64,000 nucleotides of DNA. Source: Laguncularia racemosa. Lineage: Eukaryota > Streptophyta > Magnoliopsida > Myrtales > Combretaceae. This document shows, one piece after another, positions 13,961 through 26,270 of this stretch. Location: contig JBBMOL010000066.1 of the NCBI GenBank assembly GCA_037954665.1, positions 1,674,001 to 1,738,000 of the forward strand, in the 5' to 3' direction. The notes beneath the pieces are model-generated. The model was given only the letters and a program-made list of their open reading frames with translations, did no database searches and was not told the DNA's origin. Position numbers and translations under genes: made by a program. Numbering within the stretch: the stretch's first letter is position 1; each line of letters begins with the position of its first letter.

Positions 13961-14370
13961 ATATGTATATCTATGTATCTACTGAAGTTTGCTTATTGGC
14001 TGGTTTTCTAAAGTTTGTGCTGGTTCACTGTAACTGGAAGCAAACTGGTTCGTTAACTGGTGATCATATAGAAAGAGAAAGACACATCAAAGATAACAAA
14101 CAAAAGAGAAAGAAAAGCAAAGGTAGATTTTTCTTTATTTGAAGTCGTTCTCTACTTGTTAGACGCGTGGCACGATATAACTGGTCCACGTAAAGGGAAG
14201 AGCAGTGGCGAAGGACTTTTGTCACGTGCGATGAGGCGAGTTCGAGCACCGATCCGTGGGGTCGGTGACCGGAGGGTGGAGGGTGAATTCACTCTCTCCT
14301 CTATTTCGAGTCCCGTTGAGAGCGAATTTTCTATGCTTTGCATCCGTGTTTTCATAGTCGGTCGTTAATT
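13961..14370 (-). promoter_or_regulatory. Probable GWD1 promoter with G-box
   Basis: Upstream of the GWD1 leader the sequence changes from AT-rich spacer to a more GC-rich block (about 14150-14330). A perfect CACGTG G-box lies at 14223-14228, with other ACGTG/CACG fragments nearby. G-boxes are bound by bZIP and bHLH factors and are common in light- and clock-driven starch genes; that link is family knowledge, not shown here. Open frames on both strands in this block look like chance frames and are not annotated. Confidence 0.4.
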
Positions 14371-17300
14371 TATATATGGTGAAAATTAATAATGATTAAT
14401 AATAATAATTTAATATAAATAATTAAATAGTGAGATAATAGATTGACGAATCCCATTAAGATAGTAATTTTACTAACAAATATTTTAAAAACATTAATTA
14501 ATAAATTAAATATACATAATAGGGGATATAGGAAAATGTGTCAAAATAGGGTTTTTTTTTCAGGGCAACTGCAACACTGGTTTAGGCCTAAAATTACATG
14601 GACAAAGTAACACGGTTTTTTCTCATGATATTTTTTTTGGCTCATGTGTTTTTTCCTGGGTTGGTTTTAGACCATAACTTTTCTGAGATATTAAAGGGGG
14701 GTTCATGTATTGCAACGTTGATGAATTTTGACCTGTTTTTCATTCGTTTGTGAATATTTGGGTTTGGGGCTTTAGCGGAAACGGGATTCTTCTCCTTTAT
14801 TCCTAATAGATATTTAGATGATATCACCTGAGTTTTCTATTTAAATTATTTTTTTCAAACCCTTTTATCTACCACTTTTGTAAATTTGTTATATCCACGG
14901 AATTAAAATTTGTTTATAACATTGTAAATTTTCATTCATTTATGATATTTATAATATTTTACTAGAGATTATAACAAGTATCATAAGAGTAGGTTAGTCC
15001 AGCTGGGTTTGATGTTTGTCCTAAACCTTAAAATTTTCTCTAATAATTTTGAGTACTTTTTTTTTTATAAAAATATTATAAGAATTGAGAATAGAGATAT
15101 TCATATTAAAAGTAGTTGGATTATGAATAATCAAAGAGCAACATATAACGATGATATCAAATATTTTATATAACTCTGATTTTACAGTGAAGCCTATTGA
15201 TTTAATATTTTATATTAGTTTTATCCAACGATTTTTTTTTTTTTCAAATTATGCTTTACGGTTCCCTCTCCCACCTAAGCTACGTACCTAAGTCCACCAC
15301 TTGGATCATCTGAAATGCATGCTCAAGTTTCATATCTCTCTTTTTTATTACTAAAATAAAACAATGGAAAGAAAACAAATACTTTTGTATTATTACGTGT
15401 GTGAAACTTGATCCATCCATTGTCTTCATTGAAGGATCCAAGGAGAAGTTGGAGAACTTTTCCTATGGCTATTATTGTATCTTTTCTTGAATCTCGTAAA
15501 ATAAGATATTGATAAGATTTTTATTATTTTATTTATTATTTAATAGAATTAATTAAAATTTAATTTATTATTTAAGTATATATATTAAATTATTATTATT
15601 ATTATTATATAAATTAATAATAAAATTAAATAGTAAATGATTCTATTAAAAAGACGAATGAAACTATAAAATTTTCCAATACCAATACGGGCCAAAATCC
15701 AAAGGACTCCAAATGCTATAATTATATATGTATGAAAACCCGCTCTATTCATTTAATTAAATAAAAAATAAAAGTAAACAATATATATACTTATATCTAT
15801 CCATACATATTTATATGCTATCAGTGCCGACATCCATACATATACTATCACATCCCAAGACTATTAAAACATGATCGTTATTTTTAGATGGATCAAAACT
15901 TCGTGATCGAAATCCATAAATAAATATATATATATATATATATGTATTGAAATCCTCAAAATATTTTATATTATTTCATAACCGACTCCATTCTCCAAAA
16001 TTTAAACTAGGAGTTTACATTCTAACCAAATTCCAATAAGTCTTAGAAACTATTAACTTAGAAATCAGTCTCAAGAAATGAAAAATAAAATAGAATTAAG
16101 TCGATTAGAGATCCAACCCTCTAGGCTTAAAAAATATCCATCGAGGAATCGAATCAATCTCAAGAAATGAAAAAAAAAAAAAACAAAATTAAGTCGATTA
16201 CAAATCTAATCCTTTAGGGTCATCGAATGGACAACCATCACACGTCTTTGCAATTAGCACTTCATAACCCAAGTTAATATACTTATTAGTCTCTATATAC
16301 ATATACACAACAAAAATATTCAAATAACATACACAAATCATATTTAAATTTATATTATTTTTGGGCCATATAGCAATAAATAATCATCTTTTGCTGACCT
16401 TTTCAATCATATCAATTAACAATAGTCAAATCTGCTAGCTGCGTGTGATGTTGCATCCCAACAATAATCCCCTCTCTCTCATCGTAGAGCTTCTCCCGAA
16501 ATGTCCTACTCTATATTAATCATAAATCCATCACATCAACCATCCGCTTAATTAGTTAATACCATTACATTAAACTTTTATAGATTAATATAGTTAATGT
16601 TATTTTAATCTAATAAAGTTTTTATATTTCCATTTAGTATTTTTTTTCTCTTTATATTCTTCTATTTATGTTATTATGTAGTAATGTAAATAAATAAATA
16701 TATTTTTAGTCCTTAATATTTATCTACTTTTCTATTTGATTTTTTTTTATCTATTTGAGTTTTTAATGTTTTTTAAATTTTACAAAAAAAAATAAGACTT
16801 TTATTAATTACGTTAAATCTTCTACACATGTTGAGTATGTATTGGTTTCTTATTAGTCTTAAACTAGTTAAACAAGATAACTAAAGTACATACAAAATTT
16901 TCCAACTCCTTTTTCTTATTTTAATAATTATTTTTTAATTTTTATTATATTATATTATTATATTATATAAATAAATATATTTAATATTATCATTTTATCA
17001 AGTTAATTATTATAGATAAATTTGAAGTTAATAAATGTTTCAAATTGATAGAAAGTTAATATGTTTAATGAAATCTTTTTTATGCTTTGAAAACGTTAAG
17101 CATTCAAATAGAAAGAAAAAAAAAGTCGAAGATTTACATAAAAAAGCAATAAGTGTTAAGAACTAAAAATATATTTTTTCTTAATTAAAAAATAAAAGAA
17201 AATACTAATAAGATCAACATAAATATGTATCTCATATAATTGCACGTGAATGTAAAGGGTGTGAATAAGATGATTGAATGAAAACTTAAGAAATTAATCT

Positions 17301-17497
17301 TTCTTATTCAAAACATAAAGGCTTAGACCATTACAGTACATGCGGTTTTATAAGGATCTAGATCCAAAAAGTAGAGATTCACTTACAATCTTCATATTTA
17401 AAAAAGAAGGAGAAGGAGAAAAAAAAATTGAAGTATTTTTTACATTATAAAAGGTGATGATATATTTTATTAAATAATTTTAAAATATAGTTATTTA
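14371..17497. other. AT-rich intergenic stretch, no gene seen
   Basis: This is very AT-rich DNA with many short homopolymer and TA runs, for example (TA)n near 15925-15941. No frame here has a recognisable domain or good splice context. It contains the two-copy repeat at 16069-16220. Nothing else could be identified. Confidence 0.6.
16069..16220. repeat. Two-copy imperfect tandem repeat
   Basis: TCTCAAGAAATGAAAAA at 16069 recurs at 16158 (offset 89 bp). In both copies it is followed by AATTAAGTCGATTA and a similar ATCCAACC/ATCTAATC run. The second copy has a longer A tract. Confidence 0.65.
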
Positions 17498-17498
17498 A

Positions 17499-17646
17499 AA
17501 GTGATTATATTATATAATTAAATATATTATTTAAAATAATAATATATAAAATTTATTAATAATATAAATAAAATTATCAATTACCTTATTAATATTATTA
17601 ATAAATTTTATATATTATAATTTAAAATAATATAATATAACACTTA
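17499..17646. mobile_element. Hairpin (foldback) MITE-like element
   Basis: Two arms of roughly 70 bp are near reverse complements around a centre near 17575-17580. The left arm starts AAGTGATTATATTATAT; the reverse complement of the right end starts AAGTGTTATATTATAT. Further in, both arms share AATATATAAAATTTATTAATAAT. The element is almost pure AT and non-coding. Such full-length hairpins are typical of plant MITEs. The superfamily cannot be assigned and no clear target duplication was found. Confidence 0.6.
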
Positions 17647-19560
17647 ACATTTCTCAATCTCGCAATCATGCACATTTCAATAATTTAATAACGGCATCAA
17701 ACATTTGTCTCCCTAGACAAGCAACCTCTGCCCCTTTAGCGGCGCAAAGAATCACGCTTCTTTAGTGCACGTGGGCGTGCCTAGATAACGACAATAAATG
17801 TGTTCTATCTTATTTGGTGGCTGGACTTGTGATGTCTTGATTTTGATGGGTATCGAACTTTGGGAAGGGCCCACGAGAAAATTATCGGAAGTTTGAATCC
17901 TACCTCTAAGGAAAATGGGCCTTTCGAAAGCCCAAAATCATGACTTGGTATAGAAAGCCTTTGCGAACTATGCGTTCAGTGATCGGATTCAAGTCTCTAT
18001 TTGGGTGCGGTTCTCTTCTCTTCCTCTCTAGTTTTTTTTTTTTTTTTTTTGCCAACTCTTCCTCTTTATCGACGCGCCGGTTTTTTTGCAAGATGAATAT
18101 AATATCAAACCCTATGTGTCCTACAGCTATAGACTTTTAGGTTTTAACATATCTGATAATATGTGGTAACTATTCTAAAATTTATACATTATAGAATCTA
18201 TAAATATAAATGTAACCTATAAACTTGTGAAATTTTTTATTGCATGTTTATAATATAATTACCTTAGAGTTGAGGTTATTAAGTTGTGCCAAAAAGAAAT
18301 AAAGAATAATAAAGGAATGCATGATGCATTATGCTTTAGAATTTTTACGTTCTAACATAGGTAAATAGGCTTGGGACTTGAGTATAAATTAGGTTAACAA
18401 TATTATGTTTAATACGTTAACTAAAAATTTCTATAAAGTGGGTACATGCACCTTATAACCCGTATAACTTATAATACAAGGTAGGAACAGAATATGAAAT
18501 TATTATACCTTACACTCTACCTTATAAGAGCATACTCTAGAAAATTTGGAACTAGAATCTATTTTGCATCATTTAATAGCCATTAAAAACCCATCAAACC
18601 ATATAGGATAAAGCACGTTTAGGTTTTGGTATACTTACTCATTTGCCCTTACACCTTAATGATTCTTGTATGTTTTTTAATTTAGTTAAAATTTGTAGAG
18701 TGATAAATTTTTTATTTGGTTAAAGCAAACATAACATTGCCTTTTTATATATATTTTGGTACTTTCCTATTTTGGTTTATATTCTTAGTGATTTAGGTCA
18801 TTTTTATGCTATTTCCTATTTTGGTTTATATTTCTTTGCCAATGAATTAGCAAGGTTTCTCCAACTCTATCATCCTTATGGTCTTTAATGTTTGTGTCAA
18901 ACAAACCCTATTACTATAATCTATGGTTTATATCATATTTCTTTGACAAACTGTTGATTATTATATGTGCATCATACTAGAATCTCTTTTAATGAGATTA
19001 AGTCATAGATCATGTGCTGAATTAATCATGTTTAATTGACCTCAATTTGTTTCATATATTGGTATGTCATATCCAATCTACGATTTGTCTATATCTTTCT
19101 TATCTTTGTTTACACATATAAAAAAAAACTCCATAAAAATCCTTTCTTAGATCAATTTGATCCTAATTCCAAACCCAACTCAATACATACATATATATAT
19201 ATGTAATAAATCTTCTATAAAGGCATAGTAGATATTTTTGGTAAGTGAGGGGTATTTTTGGAAGTTTAAGAAAATTCAAACTCCTCACCTCTCATAGATA
19301 TCCCACATTCGCTCTCTCTCTCTCTCTCTCTTTTCTTTCTCCTTCCCTCTTTTCCATCCTCACAACTTCACATTCTTGTTGATAGTTTCTACCATTTCCC
19401 CATCGAACACACTAAGAACAAATGGTAAGGATGTGATTTCTTGGCCTTTTAATGTTTTCTTGAATCCTAAAAGGTGTTTATCATGGTTTAATGTGGAAAA
19501 ACATATCTCTGATACACTTTTGAAGAAGGATAGCCTTGAGTCACGTTTTGAATGTGTATG
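17647..19560. other. Intergenic stretch with a CT microsatellite; no gene seen
   Basis: A more GC-rich block (17700-18100) contains a CACGTG core and a T-rich run, but no coding signal I trust. The remainder is AT-rich. A (CT)n tract sits near 19313-19331. A Lys-rich minus-strand frame near 17906-18091 is low-complexity and was not called. Confidence 0.5.
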
Positions 19561-20340
19561 GCTTGGTTAGCTGTAATTACGCGAACCCTAGATATCAATC
19601 AAGACCCAATGATCAATAAGGATTCAAACCCTAGAATCGAAATTGAATCGAATGAATTAAACGTAAACCGACCCCAATCGAACACGCCGAATGGAACTAA
19701 GCTATCACGGATTGATTTCCCCAAACATTTAGGATGAAGAAATCAAGATTAGTTCTATTCGCAAGAACTAAAGGAAGAGAGAACTCTCTCAAAAAATCTC
19801 ATTCACAATATGATAAATCTGATAATGACCTTTCAAATGTTGTACAAAGGAGTTTATATCCGTCATTAATTAAAAGCTGGCGGCCTAAATACATCCAGGG
19901 CTGGCTTTGAAAAAAAAAAAAAACAATGGATGGGTTAGGCCGGCGATGTAAATTTCAAGGCCGGCAGCCTTCATATCCGGCGTACCTTGCCTTTTAAAGG
20001 CCGGCCAATTCTAGGCCAGTGGCCTAGTTGATAGGTTGGCGGCCTTTCCTTCGCTAGTGGTCGTCAATGCAATTTCGATGTCCTCCGCTTTGTCCCCACT
20101 TTGATATATGATGTTCATGAGCTTAGGACTTGTGTTAGAGTTGTGTCGAATTCGAATCACCTCTTGCTCCTGAAGTTCCACAATCAACCCTTGCCTCCTT
20201 CATTCGCTTGGTCCGTGATCGTGTCATAGGACCCCCGATACCTTGTAAAGGGTCATTAGCTTTGACTAGCTCCTGAGTGTTGGATGCCTCCCGATCTCTA
20301 TCATTGTTCTTGAGTGTTTCTTGTGTCTACGTGCATTTTC
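19560..20340 (-). repeat. LTR-like retrotransposon debris with a GGCCGGC word array
   Basis: Read on the minus strand this stretch has the texture of a plant LTR. It has a GC-rich part with many GGCC/GCCGGC words (19875-20044) and then TATAAACTCCTTTGTAC. A CT-rich transcribed region containing TTTTTTGAGAGAGTTCTCTC follows, then a TAGGGTTCG..AATTACAG-like end near 19565-19600. No second LTR or pol gene was found alongside. Element type and exact ends are unknown. Confidence 0.4.
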
Positions 20341-20603
20341 TGAATTAGGTTGTGTTTTTGGTTGAAGGAAAACAATTGTTTTCACATTAGAGTTGTAGTT
20401 CATTCAAGAATCATAAAAATCAAGTAAGTATTGGAAACTCGTTGAACCTTTAATGTCTTTTGTTTATCGTAGAAATCATGGTAGAAAGGATGTCACTCAT
20501 GTTTGGAGTTGAGTTGAACAATGTTTGTGGATGTGTAGTGGGAAAATGAAATGTACAATGCGAGTTTTGAAAGAGAAAAATATGCAGTTTTTGGTGAACA
20601 CAA

Positions 20604-20765
20604 CTAGCATCCATATGCTAGCATAGATGGCATCCACATGCTAGGGGTAGAAATTTTGCCCATAACATGTTTTCTTATAGCATTTGGATGCTAACCCGTG
20701 AAAACTTGTATAGAATGCTTTCCTTTCTAGCATCCAAATGCTAAGAATGTTACTATTTGGATGCC
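20604..20765. repeat. Array of five self-complementary TAGCATCC..ATGCTA words
   Basis: CTAGCATCCATATGCTAG at 20604-20621 is a perfect dyad with 7-bp arms. Related words follow at 20629-20645 (GGCATCCACATGCTAGG), 20678-20693 (TAGCATTTGGATGCTA), 20728-20743 (TAGCATCCAAATGCTA) and 20753-20765 (partial). The words alternate in orientation of their core. No coding sequence overlaps. Confidence 0.7.
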
Positions 20766-22121
20766 AACTTCATGTCAAATCTACCATAAATCTTTTTGTC
20801 CCTCCATCGTTACTATTATACATTTATTTATATTTACAACTATATATTAATTTTTATGATGATTTTATTTATCCAAATCTTTTATATTATAGACAAATTA
20901 ACCAAGTCATGTGTAAGCTAATATCATTAAATATTAAACTTTTACCTTCTACAAATCTTTCTAAAACTTATCCTAAAGCTTAAATACTTCAAATAAAGGT
21001 TTATGAATAAATTCTTTTACAAGGATGAGTCGGGAACTAGAGGTTAAAGGTAGCTCGAGGGTGAACTATAATAAGATTAAGTGCTATAACTTAAGATAAT
21101 ATTGACAATATTGTTATGATTACTTTTTGTCAGGATATAGAAATAAAGAGACTCTAGTGATATCTGAGGTTGTTTTTCTAGGCACATGGTTACCCTAGTT
21201 AACGTTTGTACTTGTTAAGACTAGAGATTAAATGAAGTTAAATCTTATTAAGCTAATTAACTGATTGTTATTTATGCATGACTTAACCTAGGAACTGAAA
21301 GTGGTAGAACTTTAGAGGGTATTTTGATGATCTTTATGTGCTACTATTCCAATGAGTTAGGTAGCCTATAATGATCCACTGGTTGCATCCCTATGTATGA
21401 CAATTATAAGTAATGTCAAAATCCTTAATTTGTAATCTCTTAATAATTTTTTTATTTGTTTGGTTCATTTATTTATTTTTTAAGCTAAATTAGTAAATAC
21501 AATATCATTTCACTCATGATTTAATGTGCTTGTTTTAAATTGAACAAGCCAAGTAGTTTTTTTAGTTTTGGATTTTGATAACCCATTAGACCTAAATCAA
21601 GATAAGATGTAGAATTGGTAGGATTGATCATAAATTCATGAAATATTTTCACTCATGATTTCCCCCACAAATATAATACCAAAATGATTTTATATTTATT
21701 TCAACTTTAAAAAAATCTTATAAAGTTGTGTACTCTTGAATTGTATGAGCTAACTTACCATTTTAATAGCCATGGTTTAGAGCATTAAGTTTCAAGTAAT
21801 GTACTCTTAAAAATTCTGGCTAAGGTAGAAAATTTTAGATCATACTTTCTAAAACATATCATTACGCTTAACTTTTCTTTATAATCCCAGTATTATATAG
21901 TGATTGATTTTATCTTCTTGCCCTTCATCTTTTTCTTTTCACTATTTTTTTGTTACATAAAATCTCGATCCACCCCTCTTTTCTATTCTTAATTATTTAT
22001 TGTAATTTGATCATAGTCGTTAATTTTTGTATTATTCTATTAGCTATGATGTTTCCACTCAACACAAGTAAATATGATTTACAAAAATTTTCATCACTGC
22101 CGTGTCACAAAGTGATTACGT
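20766..22121. other. AT-rich intergenic stretch, no gene seen
   Basis: Low-complexity AT-rich sequence without a convincing frame, RNA gene or clear repeat. It may be the remainder of the LTR-like debris to its left. Confidence 0.5.
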
Positions 22122-25100
22122 AGAGTTGGCAATTTTAGACCTAACCCACTAAACCTAAACACGACATGATACGACTTAAATGGGTTTGTGTATATAAAAA
22201 ATTAACACAAGATACAAGCGAGTCAAATTCAATTAAACATGACTAAATTTGTGTTTAGGTTTGTGTCCAACTCCGAAACCCGGTTTATAGACCCACTTAT
22301 TTAAATAGGTTTCGTAAATAGGTCTGGGTTCAACCTATGGACCGATTTAACTTCACATTTTTAATATTTTTTAACTCTTTCTCTATTTTCATTTTGATTA
22401 GGTGCCACAATATATACATGTACAAACAAAAGAAAGTTGTAAGTTGTTACGCCCTACTAGCCACACAACATGAACACTATAGTACTACACTCTATTGGCA
22501 CTCAACAGCAAGTCTAAGCTAAAATAGATTTCTTTTATTTATTTTTTCTCCAAAACCAAAAGAAAAGAATAAGAAAAATTTGAACTCAAAATAGGTTGTC
22601 TTCCACTTCCATTCATCTTCTCTAAGACTCCAACGCAAGCTTTCACTAGTAAGTTTTCTATGTGTGTGTGTGTGTTTTCCCTTCTCCTTGCAAATCTGTT
22701 TAGTACATTATCTGTGTGTGTGATTTTTGGTGATATTTCTCTCTTTCTAGCATTTAGTAGAGGTTGTCTTAGCTTGATCTCCAAATTGTAATGCAGATTT
22801 GGATTTCAAATTACATTTCTCTATCAATCTTGTGTTAGCGTTCACCAATTTGTGAACCTTATTAGCTTTTTTGTCACAAGTTTCTTCTTAAGTGGTTAGT
22901 TAATTATAGAAATTTGGGTCTTCATTTGGTTAGGAACTCTTTCCTTGGCTTTTTCCTTCTCTAGTTTGCTAGGGTGAATGCAACGATTTTACTAAAACAA
23001 TAAGAGGAATATTGTTCAAAGGAGTCAAGCTTAGTCATTTCGAAAATCAACTCCATTCTAGAGAGCTAATTCTAGAAATTATGAAGAATGTCATATCATC
23101 TTCCTTCTAATACTCCTCCAATTCCACCTTAAAGGTCAGTAATTTTTTCCATATTTATTTATTTATTTTTATTTTAAGGCTTCAATGCTATAAAAAGATA
23201 ACATGTGTCTTAGAATAGAATTGATTTATGATGTGATCTAATCATACTTTTACACTTTTTTTCTTTTCTTTTTTTTTTTTATAGTAAACAACTTGATTAG
23301 CAAGTTGCATGAAATAATCAATTAGCTTCAACCAAATTAAAAAAAAAATGTTTTTTTTTTTAACATGAAGAAGGTTTAATATATGGCCAATTCCAAGCAT
23401 ATTTATGTTTTGTAGTTTGATTTACAAAGTAAAACGTCAAAGTATGTTTTAGTTTAGTTTAGCTTGGATTTAAATCAAATCCAAATTTAAACCGAAATGT
23501 AAATATGTGTTTTTAAAAATCCATTTCAAATATGGTTTACTAGATGAGAATGGTTTCTTTTTGTTCATTACAAAGAAGTTGCTAAACTTGAAGACGAGTT
23601 GATATATTATGTGAAGACAATGGCTTCTTTTGTTCAATGGCTTCTCTCACTTGCCGGATCAAAAGAATTCATCACAACGTAAGTAGACATTTCCGTAGTT
23701 CTTCTAATTTTGGTCGCAATTGGTGGTTTTCATTTATGGACAATACAAAGGAGTGCTGAGGCTGGGGGAGAGTGCTTTCACTACATGACCAACTATCTTA
23801 TGCCCAAATTAATCTGTATTCTCTTCTTGTTGTTTGTTAGCTACATCATAGTCTTCCCGTTTAAGTGGGTGATTATCTACTTCATCACATTGGTAGTATT
23901 TGCAATATCGATAATCCAAATTCACCTCTAGTTTTTGGATCAAATCAAAACATTTCTCAAGGGAGCATGGCAGCAAGTGTGTGATGGATTGAAAGTACTT
24001 CTCTTTTGCTACTTAAGTGTGCTTTGGCTTTTAACTTAGCGTTTTGTGAAGTGTGATATCATTTGAACTCAAGCTTTTCAACTTATTGTCGTATTTCTAT
24101 TTTTGTTGATTATTAGTGGTATCATTTTCTCTTAATATCATAGCTTTGCTTAGCTAAGGCTCTTAAGAAAATATAGTTTGTTGTGGATCTTTTGACTAAA
24201 TAGTTGGCTTGTTATTTCCTGAATTGGATCATTCATCTGCCATTTGCTAGTCAAGGTTGTTGGTGTTGCTATAGTATTTGTATACTTCATTTTTGTTCCC
24301 TTAGCAACAAATAAGATTTTTAAGGGAGAACTATGAAGTGAAGGAAACCCAAATCATAGCCTTAGTTTTATTGTACTCTCTATTTACATGGAAAAAACTT
24401 AAGAGCAACTTATTCAATAAGAAATTGCAATAAAACACACATTTCTTGTGGTGCTCTTCGCATTAACTAGATCTTTTGTTGGAGATGAATTACAATAGTT
24501 TAAATTAATATAGCATTTATGTTTGGCATGCAGATGGATTCACCATTGGAAGATCCATTAAACTTCGATGAGATGGAAGTGCTAGGACCAGATGAGGAGG
24601 ATGACATTGTTGAAGCTGAAGTTTCAACATCAACTACTGATTTTGAATGACAAAAGAAGCTTACATCTCCGATTTGGACCTTTTTTACTCGTGCTTGTGA
24701 GAAGTAACCAAATGAATCGGTTATTACAAAAGCAACATGTCAGTCATGTAAGACCAAGATAAAATGTGATAACAAGTTTAGAATGGGGAACTTAAAGAGG
24801 CATATAAATAAATGTCCTAAACATAATATTCGGGATATTGGCTAAATGCTCTTGTTGTAAACATGAAACTTAATACCATCAAATTAGATTTGGAAAAATT
24901 TTGTGAATTGTTAGTTGTTGTAGTTGTAAAGCATGAATTGCTTTTTTTCATATCGGATACTGTGCACACATTCTCAATTTAGTTGTTCAAGAAGTTTAAA
25001 AGAGATTGATGATGTAGTAGATAAGGTTAGAGAAAGCATAAAGTAAGTGAAAGGGTCTCAAAGAAGAAAGTAAAATTTGCTGAATGTGTGAGTTTGATGT

Positions 25101-26270
25101 ATTTATCTAAGGGTAGGGTTTGAGACAGGATGTTCCAACTTGATGGAATTCCACATATTTTATGCTTGAGAATGCAATTTATTATAAAAGTGTGTTTTGT
25201 CACTTGGAGTTAAGTGATTTGAATTACAAGCATTGTCCTTCTCTTGAAGAATGGGACAAGATTAAGAAAATGAGCAAGTTTTTGAAATTTTTTTATGATA
25301 TTACTTGTCAATTTTCTATAACAAAGTATTCTACTACTGTACTTTCCCTCAGTTAATAGGGCATATCGAGCATTAACAAATAATATGAGTGGAAGTGAAG
25401 CGTATTTAAGAGAGATGGCAACTAGGATGTTTGTCAAATTTGAAAAGTATTGGTATGAGTTCAATTTGATTTTAGCAATTACTATGACATTAGATCCATG
25501 TTATAAACTTGATTTTGATGAGTGGAGTTATCATAGGATTTATGGTGATGATTTAAATGAGTTTATGAAAGTGAAAAGAGCACTATTTTCTCTCTTTGAT
25601 GAATATGCAAAGAAAGATGGTGCAACTTTATATCAAAATGTGGGTACCAGTAAATCAAAATGCAAGCAATGTAAGAATGATGAATGGGGTGATGATTTAA
25701 AGGTAACTTTATTTTTTATGATTGTATACTGTTTTTACACTTGAAGATACTTTCATTATTTATGATGTATATAATATTTTTCCTTATATAGGAATTTCAA
25801 TCTTTCAAAAGTATGCAAATCTTTAGAGGTGCCACTAAGTCCGAATTAGAGTTATATTTGGATGAGGAGTAGCATACAATGGTTGAATTGAATGCATTAA
25901 GTTATTGGAAAACCAATTAGTTTTGCTATCCTCAAGTTACAAGAATGGCACGTGATATCTTAAACATATCAATATCTACATTGGCTTTAGAATCCGCATT
26001 TAGTACTAGAGGTTGAATTCGTGATCAACATTGTAGCTTATTAAAGCTTGAAATTGTAGAAACTCTTATGTAAAAAGGATTGGCTCCATGGAGAAGAAGG
26101 TCGTAAACTAAATTGTTCTTTATATATTTTCAAATAATTTAATTTATTCATATGATTTTTTTGTATGTGTAGATTCTTTGAGACTCTTCCTTGAAGATCT
26201 AGAAGAAAATGTGATGAGTTTGGAAATCAACACTATTAGCAACCTTCCTTCAAGCCACGGTTCTACTTAA
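22122..26270 (+). mobile_element. Degenerate hAT-superfamily transposon
   Basis: The broken transposase at 24534-26106 identifies the family. The left end is probably near 22122. There the sequence TAGAGTTGGCAATTTTAGACC, followed by AACCC/GGGTTT-rich repeats over about 200 bp, resembles the subterminal regions of plant hAT elements (a TGGCAA-type terminus). A CT-rich leader-like block and a long apparent leader intron (about 22800-24530) follow. No matching inverted right terminus was found, so the right limit is set just past the transposase. An 8-bp target duplication was not detected. Confidence 0.6.
24534..26106 (+). pseudogene. hAT transposase pseudogene (BED finger and dimerisation domain)
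   Basis: Starting from an ATG just after a TTTGGCATGCAG acceptor, the frame reads an acidic N-terminus and then a BED-type zinc finger, seen as CQSC....KRHINKC. Further on are the hAT core pattern ENAIYYK..LSDLNY..CPSLEEWDKI (25160-25300) and the block TLDPCYKLDF (25480-25520). The C-terminal dimerisation region reads LNISISTLALESAFSTRG (25965-26015). In-frame stops occur at 24648 (TGA) and 24705 (TAA) and several later. Most of the central catalytic part between the finger and 25160 is missing or unreadable. The element is dead. Confidence 0.8.

Noticed and set aside
14156..14368. Overlapping open frames on both strands near the GWD1 promoter
   Set aside because: Both strands are open, with no domain and no splice or start context. 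This is GC-rich promoter sequence.
17906..18091. Lys/Arg-rich minus-strand frame and a SINE-like reading of the same block
   Set aside because: The Lys run is a poly-T tract on the other strand. The B-box-like GTTTGAATCC lacks a matching A box at the right distance.
20604..20765. CRISPR-like reading of the regularly repeated words
   Set aside because: Words differ, spacing is irregular (about 25-50 bp), the context is eukaryotic and there are no cas genes.
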